Assembly (NCBI GenBank): GCA_052148155.1 | Contig: JBKQIY010000008.1 | Span: 1-17,595 of the forward strand | Direction of reading: 5' to 3' | DNA length: 17,595 bases | Source: JBBQER01 sp052148155 | GTDB taxonomy: Bacteria > Actinomycetota > Acidimicrobiia > IMCC26256 > PALSA-610 | Part shown: positions 1 to 7,185 of the stretch, piece after piece | How positions within the stretch are numbered: the stretch's first letter is position 1 | Layout: every line of letters begins with the position of its first letter | Notes under the pieces: model-generated | What the model was told of the DNA's origin: nothing | Databases searched by the model: none | The model's input: the letters and a program-made list of their open reading frames with translations, nothing else | Position numbers and translations under genes: made by a program

Positions 1-1323
1 GGTTGGGGCGGCTACTGGGGTTGGGATCCAGTCGAGAACGCGTCGCTCCTGCCGTGGCTCACCGCGGCTGCCTTCATCCATTCCGTCATGGTGCAAGAGC
101 GACGAGGGATGTTGCGCGTCTGGAACCTCTCGCTGGTGATCTCAACGTTCTGTCTGACGATCCTCGGCACCTTCCTCACGCGTTCGGGTGTGCTCAACTC
201 GGTGCACGCCTTCAGCACGTCGTCGATCGGACCCTGGCTGCTCACATTCCTCGGCTTGTGCACCGCGGTGGGGGTCGGGTTGATCGCATGGCGCGGTGAT
301 CAGCTGCGTTCGCCCGGCCGCATCGACTCGCCGATGTCACGCGAGGCCGCGTTCTTGCTCAACAACCTGCTGTTCGGCGCCTTCGCGCTGGTCGTCCTCA
401 CCGGCACGGTATTCCCGCTGCTCGTGCAAGCCCTCCAGAACAAACAGATCACGGTGGGCGAACCGTATTTCGACAAGCTGGGCGTCCCGATCGGGCTCGC
501 GCTGTTGTTCTTGATGGCGGTCGGACCGGCGCTGCCGTGGCGGGCTGCCAACGCGGAGACGTTACGTCGTCGTCTGTTGGTGCCGGCCTGGACCGGCGGG
601 ATCACGATCGTCGCGTGCGTGCTCGGCGGCGCACGCGGCGTCGCCGACGTGATCGCCTTCGGTCTCGGTGCTTTTGTGTTGGCCAGTATCGGCCGTTCCG
701 TGATCGTCGGTGTGCGCGCCCGACGGCGCGCGACCGCCGAGTCGCTCCCGACTGCCGCGCTGCACACCGTGCGTGGGAACCCGCGGCTGTACGGCGGGCT
801 CCTCGTCCACGTCGGTGTCATCGTGCTCGCGATGGCGTTGGCGACAACATCGGGGTACACGACCAGACGGGAAGTGCAGCTCGCGCCGGGACAGTCGACA
901 ACGGTTCGCGGGTTCACGGTCACGTACCTGAGCACCCGAACGACCGTCGGCGCCCAGAAGACGACCATCGCGGCCAGCGTGCAGGTCCGGCGCGGCACCT
1001 CGGACCTCGGAACGTTCCACCCGGCGATCTCGACGTACCCGAACTTCCCTGACGGCATCGGCACCCCGGCGATACACAGCGACCCGTGGCACGACGTGTA
1101 CCTGACGCTCGTCTCCGCACCCAATGCGGGAGGCACCACGAGCGGGCCGGTCACGCTCGGCGTCCAGGTCGGGACCTTCGTGATGTGGCTGTGGATTGGT
1201 GGCGTCCTCATGGCACTCGGCATCATCCTTGCGCTCACCCCACCCCGTCGGCGTCGACCGCTGGTCGTGTCGTCCGGCGTCGCGTCCGATATGCCACGAG
1301 AGCTCGCCGAAGCCGCGACGTGA
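1..1323 (+). CDS. ccmF: Cytochrome c heme lyase subunit CcmF, 5'-truncated by the window edge
   Basis: CcmF is the large integral-membrane subunit of the System I cytochrome c maturation heme lyase; with CcmH it attaches heme to apocytochrome c on the outer face of the membrane. The reading frame is open from base 1, so the N-terminal part is missing and about 440 residues remain. The first visible residues, GWGGYWGWDPVENA, are the tryptophan-rich WWD heme-handling motif. They are followed by the family-typical MVQERRGMLRVWNLSL and LTRSGVLNSVHAF stretches. Several hydrophobic membrane segments follow, then a soluble extracytoplasmic portion and a last membrane helix near the C-terminus. Its TGA stop overlaps the GTG start of the next gene (GTGA), so translation of the ccm genes is probably coupled. 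The family call is secure; only the start is unseen. Confidence 0.95.
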   Translation, partial: GWGGYWGWDPVENASLLPWLTAAAFIHSVMVQERRGMLRVWNLSLVISTFCLTILGTFLTRSGVLNSVHAFSTSSIGPWLLTFLGLCTAVGVGLIAWRGDQLRSPGRIDSPMSREAAFLLNNLLFGAFALVVLTGTVFPLLVQALQNKQITVGEPYFDKLGVPIGLALLFLMAVGPALPWRAANAETLRRRLLVPAWTGGITIVACVLGGARGVADVIAFGLGAFVLASIGRSVIVGVRARRRATAESLPTAALHTVRGNPRLYGGLLVHVGVIVLAMALATTSGYTTRREVQLAPGQSTTVRGFTVTYLSTRTTVGAQKTTIAASVQVRRGTSDLGTFHPAISTYPNFPDGIGTPAIHSDPWHDVYLTLVSAPNAGGTTSGPVTLGVQVGTFVMWLWIGGVLMALGIILALTPPRRRRPLVVSSGVASDMPRELAEAAT

Positions 1324-1886
1324 ACGACACCGGCGTGATCAGTCGGCACCGGACGCGGTGGATCGCGCTGACCGTCGCGGTGGTGTTGGTCGGTTTCGGT
1401 GTGGTGCTCGCCGTACAGCATCGCACCGAAGCGTCGGTGCCCCGCCTGGTCCAACAACACGAGCCGGCACCGAGCTTCGATCTCACCACGATCGACAACA
1501 CGCAGATCAGTTCTCGTTCGCTGGTCGGCAAGACCTACGTCGTGAACTTCTGGAACTCGTGGTGCATCCCCTGCCAGCAGGAGGAACCGGCGCTGCAGAC
1601 CTTCTACGCCGCGCACCGGGCCGAACCCGACTTCGCGATGATCGGCATCGTCCGCGACGACACCCTCGGCCCGATACGCAGCTACGTCGCCGCCAACGCG
1701 ATCGCCTGGCCGGTCGCGTTCGATCCCAGCGGAGACACCGAACTCGGCTTCGGGACGACCGGTCAACCGGAGACGTACGTGATCTCTCCCACCGGGATCG
1801 CCGCGTGCGGCGGTCTCGGACCGGTCACCGACACAGATCTCGAAGCATGGTTGCAGGTCGTGCAAGCCGGAGGCGTCTGCGCGTGA
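1320..1886 (+). CDS. ccmG: CcmG/ResA/TlpA-like membrane-anchored thioredoxin
   Basis: This is a thiol-disulfide oxidoreductase that reduces apocytochrome c cysteines, or its maturation partners, before heme attachment. The protein of about 188 residues has one N-terminal signal anchor (residues about 14-32) and a thioredoxin-fold domain with the active site WCIPC (Cys82 and Cys85) preceded by VVNFWNS. A PETYVISPTG stretch carries the cis-proline region typical of the fold. The GTG start at 1320 was chosen because it overlaps the ccmF stop and places the membrane anchor at the N-terminus; the open frame extends farther upstream only inside ccmF. A second in-frame GTG lies at 1335. ccmG rather than a general TlpA is inferred from its place between ccmF and ccmH. 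Confidence 0.9.
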   Translation: MNDTGVISRHRTRWIALTVAVVLVGFGVVLAVQHRTEASVPRLVQQHEPAPSFDLTTIDNTQISSRSLVGKTYVVNFWNSWCIPCQQEEPALQTFYAAHRAEPDFAMIGIVRDDTLGPIRSYVAANAIAWPVAFDPSGDTELGFGTTGQPETYVISPTGIAACGGLGPVTDTDLEAWLQVVQAGGVCA

Positions 1887-2353
1887 GACGCTCGTTGATA
1901 CCGTGGGCGATGCTCGCCGCGGTGCTCGCGGTTGCGGTCGTCGCGCTGGTGGTGCGGTCGAAACCAAGCGACTCGCCGACCGCGCGTGCGGGGCGTATCG
2001 ACAACGAACTCGCGTGTCCTGTGTGCACCGGCGAGTCGGTCGCCGAAAGCAACTCCATCGAGTCACGCGCGATCCGCGACGATGTCGTCAAGCGCATCAG
2101 CGAAGGCCAGCCCGACGCGGAGATCCGAGACGCGTACGTGGCACAGTACGGGGAACGCATCCTGTTGACACCGTCCAACGGCGGGCTCGATGTTGTCGCC
2201 TGGGGTCTGCCGGTCTTTGCGTTGGTGATCGGCGCGTTCGGCGTCGCGTCCGCGCTGCGGCGCTGGACGCGTACGCCGCGACTGGCAGCGACACCCGATG
2301 ATGTCGTCGTCGTCGATCGCGAACGTCGCCGAGATCGGCACGACGCGCCATGA
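1883..2353 (+). CDS. ccmH: Cytochrome c maturation protein CcmH
   Basis: CcmH is the thiol-bearing component of System I that handles apocytochrome c cysteines together with CcmG and CcmF. The 156-residue protein has an N-terminal membrane segment (residues about 7-24). The conserved redox pair follows in the context NELACPVCTG (Cys45, Cys48), the counterpart of the family LRCPVCQ motif. The helical segment AESNSIESRAIRDDVVKRI and the AYVAQYGERILLTP stretch are also typical of the family, and a second membrane helix spans about 103-125. The GTG start overlaps the previous stop as GTGA. The next gene starts within ATGA at its own stop. The charged tail after the second helix is not informative. 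Confidence 0.92.
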   Translation: MRRSLIPWAMLAAVLAVAVVALVVRSKPSDSPTARAGRIDNELACPVCTGESVAESNSIESRAIRDDVVKRISEGQPDAEIRDAYVAQYGERILLTPSNGGLDVVAWGLPVFALVIGAFGVASALRRWTRTPRLAATPDDVVVVDRERRRDRHDAP

Positions 2354-3180
2354 ACGATTTCGACCCGGGCGCGTTGGAGGCTGAACGCGACTTCTTGTTG
2401 CGGTCACTTGACGATCTCGAAGCCGAGCGCGAGGCCGGCAACGTCGACGACGGCACCTACCAGAAACTGCGCGACGACTACACTGCTCGGGCCGCGGCAG
2501 CTATACGCTCGCTCGCCGACGGCAAAGACCTCACGCCGCCCGATCCGCCCGCAGCGTCGAGACTCGCGCGCGGCGCCACCGTCGGCGGGGTCGTCGTGTT
2601 CGCGCTCGTTGCCGCCTTCGTGCTGACCGGCGCGGTCGGCCAACGTCGTCCCGGTCAGACGATCACCGGCAACAGTCAGATCGACAAGTCGGGAACGACC
2701 GCGGTTCCCGACCCGGGGCCCGCCCTGGCCGCCGAGGTGCGCGCCAACCCGAAGAGCTACGCGGCGAATATCGCGTACGCCCGCTATTTCCTGTTCCAAA
2801 AGAACGATTTCACCGACGCGATCCACGAGTTCGGGACCGCGGCTCAGCTCGACCCGAGCCAACCCGAGCCTCCGACGTACGCTGGCTGGGCGGGCGCGCT
2901 GCTCGCCGAAGAGGTCAAGGTTCCGAACGCTCGAAACGCGCTACTCGCGGCGTCGATCGAGCGCATCAGCGAGGTGATCAAAGCTCATCCGAAGTACCCG
3001 GACGCGTACGCGCTCAAGGGCGTCATCCTGTTCGACTTCGAGCACGACCCGAAGCAAGCCATTCCGCAACTGCAAGCGTCCCTCGTCCTCACCAACGACT
3101 CCAACCCGATTCGATCGCAGGTGCTCGCTGTTCTGGCGCAGGCGGTGAACGCGGTGAAGGGGACAGGTGCGTCGAAATGA
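2350..3180 (+). CDS. CcmI-like membrane TPR protein of cytochrome c maturation
   Basis: This 276-residue protein is probably the apocytochrome c chaperone of the System I pathway, equivalent to CcmI/CycH. The N-terminal 55 residues form a charged helical region (LLRSLDDLEAEREAGNVDDG) like the N-terminal segment of CcmI. One membrane helix follows (about 74-96), then a linker and a tetratricopeptide-type helical domain from about residue 120 to the end. TPR-like signatures include NIAYARYFLFQKNDFTDAIH, and PDAYALKGVILFDFEHDPK followed by AIPQL. The start ATG overlaps the ccmH stop (ATGA). The order ccmF-ccmG-ccmH-TPR is that of classical ccm operons. The CcmI assignment rests on topology and position, since TPR sequences are not diagnostic. 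Confidence 0.82.
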   Translation: MNDFDPGALEAERDFLLRSLDDLEAEREAGNVDDGTYQKLRDDYTARAAAAIRSLADGKDLTPPDPPAASRLARGATVGGVVVFALVAAFVLTGAVGQRRPGQTITGNSQIDKSGTTAVPDPGPALAAEVRANPKSYAANIAYARYFLFQKNDFTDAIHEFGTAAQLDPSQPEPPTYAGWAGALLAEEVKVPNARNALLAASIERISEVIKAHPKYPDAYALKGVILFDFEHDPKQAIPQLQASLVLTNDSNPIRSQVLAVLAQAVNAVKGTGASK

Positions 3181-3195
3181 CCCAAGGAGATCTCC

Positions 3196-3672
3196 GTGGT
3201 GAACAAGCCCAAATCCCAAACCGATTCGACGAAGATGTACCGGGCGACGATCTCAACCGATGGCGGCACCATCGTGATGGATCTCGACCCCCAACTCGCG
3301 CCGAACACGGTCAATAACTTCGTCGGTCTCGCACGCGACGGCTACTACGACGGTCTCACCTTCCACCGCGTCGTACCCGAGTTCGTGATCCAGGGCGGCT
3401 GCCCCGAAGGCTCCGGTCGCGGTGGACCGGGATACAAGTTCGCCGACGAGCCCGTGCAGGGCGAGTACCGCGTCGGCGCGGTCGCGATGGCCAACTCCGG
3501 GCCGGACACGAACGGTTCGCAGTTCTTCGTGTGTATCGACGACTGCCAGACCAAACTTGCACCGAGCTACAACCTGTTCGGCTATGTGGTCGACGGTCTG
3601 GACGTCGCCTGCGCCACCAAGGTTGGCGACGTGATGCGCAAGGTCGAGATCGAAGAACGCGACCGCCCCTAG
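3196..3672 (+). CDS. Cyclophilin-type peptidyl-prolyl cis-trans isomerase
   Basis: The product catalyses cis-trans isomerisation of proline peptide bonds in protein folding. The 158-residue protein is a single cyclophilin domain with the motifs FHRVVPEFVIQGG (catalytic Arg region), PGYKFADE, VAMANSGPDTNGSQFFV and NLFGYVVDGLDV. There is no signal peptide or membrane helix, so it is probably cytoplasmic. A strong ribosome site AAGGAGA lies at 3184-3190. Two adjacent GTG codons (3196 and 3199) both fit it, the second at slightly better spacing. The gene starts 15 bases after the TPR gene and is likely co-transcribed with the ccm genes. It ends five bases before the convergent permease gene. Confidence 0.94.
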   Translation: MVNKPKSQTDSTKMYRATISTDGGTIVMDLDPQLAPNTVNNFVGLARDGYYDGLTFHRVVPEFVIQGGCPEGSGRGGPGYKFADEPVQGEYRVGAVAMANSGPDTNGSQFFVCIDDCQTKLAPSYNLFGYVVDGLDVACATKVGDVMRKVEIEERDRP

Positions 3673-3677
3673 ATCGT

Positions 3678-4532
3678 TCAGCCGGCCGCCGCGTCGACGA
3701 GGCCGTAGCGGCGGCGGATCGCGCGGTCGACAGTGCCGAACACGAGCGAGTCGATGAGGACGCCGATGATCAGGATCACGATCATCGCCTCGAAGACGCC
3801 GACGTAGTCCTGCTGCTCCTGAAAGCCGTTGAGCAGCTGGCCGATGCCGAGGTGACCGCCGAGTGCGCCGATCAGCTCGGCGGCCATCAGGCTGCGCCAC
3901 GCGAACGCCCAACCTTGCTTCAGACCACCGACCACTGCTGGGAGCGCGGCCGGGATCACGACATGACGCAGCGCGCCGAACCCGCGGGCGCCGAGCACAC
4001 GCCCCGCCCGCAACAAGACCGGTGGGACGTGGTCGATGCCGCTGATGATGCCGTTGGCGATCGACGGCGCGGCACCGAGCACCACCACGAACGTGACCGT
4101 CCCCTGTCCTTCATGGAACAAAATGATTGCGAGCGGGACCCACGCGACCGATGGCATCGTCTGGAGCCCGGTGATGATCGAACCGATCGCCGCGCGCAGC
4201 ACCGGGACCCGCGCGACCGCGATGCCGACCGCACCGCCGATGAGCATCGAGAGCACGAAGCCTTGCGCGCCGCGACCGAGCGTCACCCAAGTTGCCGAGA
4301 GCATGGTCGCGCGGTCGTGAATCAGCTGATCCAGCACCGTGAACGGTGACGGCACCAGGTATTCAGGCTGCCAATGCGACCAGACCGCACACTGCCAGGC
4401 GCCGATCACGATCGCGATGGCCAGCAGTTTGGGCCAGGTGGCACTCCATGCTTTCGCCGCGACGGCCGCCGTACGGGTCCCGGCCGGCGGCACATCGGAG
4501 CGCACGAGGTCGATGTCAGTCGCCACGGCCAC
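3678..4532 (-). CDS. ABC transporter permease, SsuC/TauC/NrtB class
   Basis: This is the membrane subunit of an importer for a sulfonate, taurine, nitrate or related anion. The protein has 284 residues, with about six hydrophobic helices after a 35-residue cytoplasmic N-terminus. The PEYLVPSPFTVLDQL segment after the first helix is typical of the family, and so is the cytoplasmic EAA-type coupling loop around LGARGFGALRHVVIPAALP. The GTG start at 4532 overlaps the end of the ATPase gene by 17 bases; a second in-frame GTG lies six bases downstream. It is the last gene of the lipoprotein-ATPase-permease unit. The exact substrate cannot be read from the permease. Confidence 0.92.
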   Translation of the reverse strand: MAVATDIDLVRSDVPPAGTRTAAVAAKAWSATWPKLLAIAIVIGAWQCAVWSHWQPEYLVPSPFTVLDQLIHDRATMLSATWVTLGRGAQGFVLSMLIGGAVGIAVARVPVLRAAIGSIITGLQTMPSVAWVPLAIILFHEGQGTVTFVVVLGAAPSIANGIISGIDHVPPVLLRAGRVLGARGFGALRHVVIPAALPAVVGGLKQGWAFAWRSLMAAELIGALGGHLGIGQLLNGFQEQQDYVGVFEAMIVILIIGVLIDSLVFGTVDRAIRRRYGLVDAAAG

Positions 4533-5313
4533 GGCGGACCTCCTCGCGGAGCTGGTCGGTGATCGTGGCGGCGAGAGTCGCGACCTCGGGCGAGTCGATC
4601 CGTCGGGGCCGAGGGATCGTGACGTCGTAGACGGCGGCGACCCGACCGGGCCGGCTGGCGAGGAGCACGACGCAATCGCCGAGTCGCACGGCTTCGCGCA
4701 CGTTGTGCGTCACAAACAGGATCGTTTTACCCGTCGAGGTCCACAGCGCTTCGAGCTCGTCGTGCAAACGGTCGCGCGTCATCGCGTCGAGTGCACCGAA
4801 CGGCTCATCCATCAGCAGGACGTCGGCATCCTGGGCGAGCGCACGCGCCAACGCGACACGCTGGCGCATACCGCCCGACAGCTCGTGGGGCCGACGTTTC
4901 GCGAAGTCGCCGAGGTGCACCATGTCGAGCAGCTCTGCGGCTCGTGGGCGGCGCTCGGCGCGGGATCTGCCGGCCAGCTTCAGCGCGATCTCGACGTTTC
5001 CGCGTACGGTGAGCCAGGGAAACAGTGCCGCTTCTTGGAACATGAGACCGGTGCGCTTCGCCCGGACCTCAACCCGTCCCGAGGTGGGCCGGTCGAGGCC
5101 GGCGACGAGGTTGAGCAAGGTGCTCTTGCCGCAACCCGACGCGCCGAGCAGGCATACGAACTCGCCGCGGTCGACGTCGAGGGTCACACCTTCGAGCGCG
5201 ACGACGCGTTGGGCGCCGGTACCGAACGACTTGGTGACGTCTGCGATGGACACAACAGGACGCGACGCCACCTCGGATCCGATGGGGGCCATCGAATCCG
5301 AGGTGAGGAGCAT
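4516..5313 (-). CDS. ABC transporter ATPase, SsuB/TauB/NrtD class
   Basis: This is the nucleotide-binding subunit that powers the anion importer. In the 265-residue version the Walker A motif GASGCGKST is at about 57-65, the Q-loop FQEAALFPW near 92-100, the signature LSGGMRQR near 145-152, Walker B VLLMDEP near 165-171, and the switch histidine in FVTHNVREA at His203. All catalytic residues are present. The start is uncertain. ATG at 5313 lies 20 bases after the lipoprotein stop and ATG at 5292 would give 258 residues. Neither has a convincing ribosome site, and 5313 was taken as the one nearer the upstream stop. The frame stays open much farther upstream, but only as a shadow of the lipoprotein gene. 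Confidence 0.94.
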   Translation of the reverse strand: MLLTSDSMAPIGSEVASRPVVSIADVTKSFGTGAQRVVALEGVTLDVDRGEFVCLLGASGCGKSTLLNLVAGLDRPTSGRVEVRAKRTGLMFQEAALFPWLTVRGNVEIALKLAGRSRAERRPRAAELLDMVHLGDFAKRRPHELSGGMRQRVALARALAQDADVLLMDEPFGALDAMTRDRLHDELEALWTSTGKTILFVTHNVREAVRLGDCVVLLASRPGRVAAVYDVTIPRPRRIDSPEVATLAATITDQLREEVRRGRGD

Positions 5314-5333
5314 GCGCTCGTCGGAACCGGGTT

Positions 5334-6410
5334 TCACGGTGAGATCGTCGGCTTTCCCTGGGAGACCAGCAGCTTGTTCAGCAGCGAGAGGTCGTAGATG
5401 TTGGCCAAGTTCGTCGATTTGATGAAGCCGAGCGCCTCGGCCGAGGCCGCGTCCTTCTTCAGCGAAGAGGCGATCGGGTCGAGCGTGAACGTGATGCTGG
5501 AGAACGACCTTTTGACGAGCGACACCGCCGGTGACTTGCCGGTCGCGGTGCCGATCCCTCTTGACACCAGGAGCTCGGCCTGGTCCGGGTTGGTCTTGGT
5601 CAAATCGATCGCGGCGGAGAGCCCTTTCAGCAGATTCGAGACGATGTCGGGATGAGCGTCGAGGAACTGGGTGGTCACGACGAGGTTCGTCGTCACGAAC
5701 TTGCCTTGGGGCCACAGGTTGGCTTCGTTCACCATGATCACGCCGCCGGCCTGTTGCAGCTCGGTCGCGTAGGGTTCCGGAACCCACGCGCCGTCGATCG
5801 CGCCGGTCTTGAATGCCGTGACGGTCAGCGAGTTGTTCTGCGGCACGACCGAGACATCGCCGCCGCCGGTTGTGGTCGTCGTAAGGCCCTTCGAGCTCAG
5901 CCAGGTGCGCAGCGCGACATCTTGGGTGTTGCCGAGCGAGGGAGTCGCGAGCTTTTTGCCCCGCAGGTCGGCGGGGGTCTTGATCGAGGGCTTCACGATG
6001 AGGAACGCGCCGCCCGATGCCGTCCCGGCGACGATGCGGATCAGCGTGCCGCCCGACTTCTGGTACGCGTTGATCGCGGGGTTCGGGCCGACGAACGCCG
6101 CGTCAAGTGCGCCGGCGAGCAGCGCGGTCGTCTCGTCGGTGCCCGAGTTGTAGGTGGACGTCTTGAGGTCGACGTTCGGTCCGAGATCCGTGGCGAACGT
6201 CCCGTTCTGCAACGCGATGATCGCAGGCGCGTGCGTCACGTTGGGCAAGTAGCCGAGGCGCAGGGTGACTTTGCTCGCGCTGGTGCTCGCGCCTTTGCCT
6301 GGGCTGGTGGTACCGGTCGACGACTTCGAGCTGCTGGAGCACGCGGTCGCCAGCGTGAGGGCCACGACGACCAGCGCGATGGGGCCGACACGTCGACTGA
6401 AGGTGTGCAC
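5334..6410 (-). CDS. Substrate-binding lipoprotein of an SsuA/TauA/NrtA-type ABC importer
   Basis: This is the extracytoplasmic solute receptor of the importer. The 358-residue protein starts with a lipoprotein signal peptide (RR, hydrophobic stretch, then ATAC with lipidated Cys24), followed by a serine/threonine/glycine-rich linker. The binding fold contains LRLGYLPNVTHAPAIIA, AGALDAAFVGPNPAINAY, ADLRGKKLATPSLGNTQDVA and DGAWVPEPYATEL, all characteristic of COG0715 proteins. Similar lipoproteins in actinobacteria lie beside sulfate-assimilation genes, so a sulfur compound is the best guess for substrate, but nitrate or other anions cannot be excluded. GTG at 6410 was preferred over an in-frame TTG at 6434 because GGAGG lies nine bases upstream and a normal signal peptide results. 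Confidence 0.93.
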   Translation of the reverse strand: MHTFSRRVGPIALVVVALTLATACSSSSKSSTGTTSPGKGASTSASKVTLRLGYLPNVTHAPAIIALQNGTFATDLGPNVDLKTSTYNSGTDETTALLAGALDAAFVGPNPAINAYQKSGGTLIRIVAGTASGGAFLIVKPSIKTPADLRGKKLATPSLGNTQDVALRTWLSSKGLTTTTTGGGDVSVVPQNNSLTVTAFKTGAIDGAWVPEPYATELQQAGGVIMVNEANLWPQGKFVTTNLVVTTQFLDAHPDIVSNLLKGLSAAIDLTKTNPDQAELLVSRGIGTATGKSPAVSLVKRSFSSITFTLDPIASSLKKDAASAEALGFIKSTNLANIYDLSLLNKLLVSQGKPTISP

Positions 6411-6419
6411 GACTGGGTG

Positions 6420-6424
6420 CCTCC
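6420..6424 (-). promoter_or_regulatory. Ribosome binding site that sets the lipoprotein start
   Basis: The minus strand reads GGAGG here, nine bases before the GTG at 6410. It lies downstream of the in-frame TTG at 6434, so it argues for the shorter protein and against the TTG start. Confidence 0.75.
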
Positions 6425-6454
6425 GATGCCACAAATCTCACTAAGACCATCGAA

Positions 6455-6483
6455 AAGATAGAGTAAGTTGGGACGGGCGTCAA
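6455..6483 (-). promoter_or_regulatory. Sigma-70-type promoter of the ABC importer operon
   Basis: On the minus strand a -35 box TTGACG (6478-6483) and a -10 box TATCTT (6455-6460) are separated by exactly 17 bases. They match the consensus TTGACA/TATAAT at five and four of six positions. The expected transcription start is near 6448, giving a leader of about 38 bases that contains the GGAGG ribosome site. This is the clearest two-box promoter noticed in the window. Confidence 0.7.
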
Positions 6484-6510
6484 GCCTCTCGCGTCGAGTT
6501 TCTGGACCCG

Positions 6511-6533
6511 CTTTGTCGACAAAGTCGGACAAA
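6511..6533. promoter_or_regulatory. Palindromic operator candidate between the importer and rrf2-like genes
   Basis: CTTTGTCGACAAAG (6511-6524) is a perfect 14-bp palindrome. A further half-site GACAAA follows at 6528-6533, ten bases (one helical turn) after the GACAAA inside the palindrome. It lies about 30 bases upstream of the importer -35 box and about 60 bases before the rrf2-like start. That position would suit a regulator of either gene. Binding by the Rrf2-like protein is an inference from divergent gene order. Confidence 0.5.
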
Positions 6534-6591
6534 TGGCCCCGGCGCCGGAACGCGACTCGTCCGAAGGTCGCCGATCGGCTTGAATCGCTGT

Positions 6592-7053
6592 ATGCGGATC
6601 ACGGCCAAGGCCGACTACGCCGTCCGAGCGGCCGCCGAACTGGCCGCGGTGGAGGGCAACGGGACCCCGATGAAAGGTGAGCAGCTCGCCCGAAGTCAGT
6701 CGATCCCCCAGAACTTCCTCGAGAACATCCTCACCGAGCTGCGACGGGCGGGCATCGTGCGGACCCGGCGCGGCGCCGAAGGCGGATACCAACTTGCCCG
6801 CCCGGCGGCCGAGATATCGGTGGCGGACGTGTTGCGTGCCGTCGAGGGCCCCCTGGCCGCAATTCAGGGCACCCGGCCCGAGGCGTTGAAGTACGAAGGC
6901 GCCGCCGCACATCTCCCCGAGGTGTGGATCGCGCTGCGGGCCAGCCTGCGATCGGTGCTCGAGCACGTGACCCTCGCGGATCTCGCGAGCGGGAAACTGC
7001 CGTCAGTCGTGAAGGATCGCACCCGTCTCAAGGACTCGTGGCGCGCGCACTGA
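6592..7053 (+). CDS. Rrf2-family transcriptional regulator without cysteines
   Basis: This is a winged-helix DNA-binding regulator of 153 residues. The N-terminus MRITAKADYAVRAAAELA, the helix-turn-helix segment SIPQNFLENILTELRRAGIV and the wing TRRGAEGGYQLARP are diagnostic of Rrf2 proteins. Fe-S members of this family (IscR, NsrR, RsrR) carry cluster-binding cysteines in the C-terminal half. This protein contains no cysteine at all, so it should resemble the non-cluster branch such as CymR, which controls sulfur metabolism through protein partners or ligands. ATG 6592 was chosen because it gives the standard family N-terminus; an in-frame TTG at 6580 would add four residues. It is divergent from the importer and probably controls it and itself. 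Confidence 0.92.
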   Translation: MRITAKADYAVRAAAELAAVEGNGTPMKGEQLARSQSIPQNFLENILTELRRAGIVRTRRGAEGGYQLARPAAEISVADVLRAVEGPLAAIQGTRPEALKYEGAAAHLPEVWIALRASLRSVLEHVTLADLASGKLPSVVKDRTRLKDSWRAH

Positions 7054-7185
7054 GCTGGTGCAGTTCCGACTGAGCGCGTCGTCGCGGGCCGTGACGACCC
7101 CGCACTGGACCCGATGCCGACCTCCGAGGGCCCGCGTGGCGTTGCCTTGATGAGATCCGGGGCGACGTCGAGACGGGTCCGCTGA
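7054..7185. other. Convergent intergenic gap between the rrf2-like and VOC genes
   Basis: This 132-base gap separates two convergent genes. It contains a modest inverted repeat, GTCGTC and GACGAC around a 9-base GC-rich loop (7078-7098). There is no T-run after it, so it is not a convincing intrinsic terminator. No start codon with coding character was seen. Confidence 0.4.

Noticed and set aside
300..2066. A 588-codon minus-strand open frame antisense to the ccm genes
   Set aside because: Its translation is rich in Arg, Ser, Thr and Pro with no family motif, and it runs opposite to ccmF, the CcmG-like gene and ccmH, which all have clear motifs. High GC content commonly leaves such antisense frames open.
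6411..6434. TTG 6434 as the start of the binding lipoprotein
   Set aside because: It would put MWHRRHPV before the signal peptide and leave the GGAGG ribosome site inside the coding region; GTG 6410 fits better.
7078..7098. GTCGTC/GACGAC hairpin as a terminator after the rrf2-like gene
   Set aside because: A six-base stem with a nine-base loop and no following T-tract is expected by chance in GC-rich DNA.
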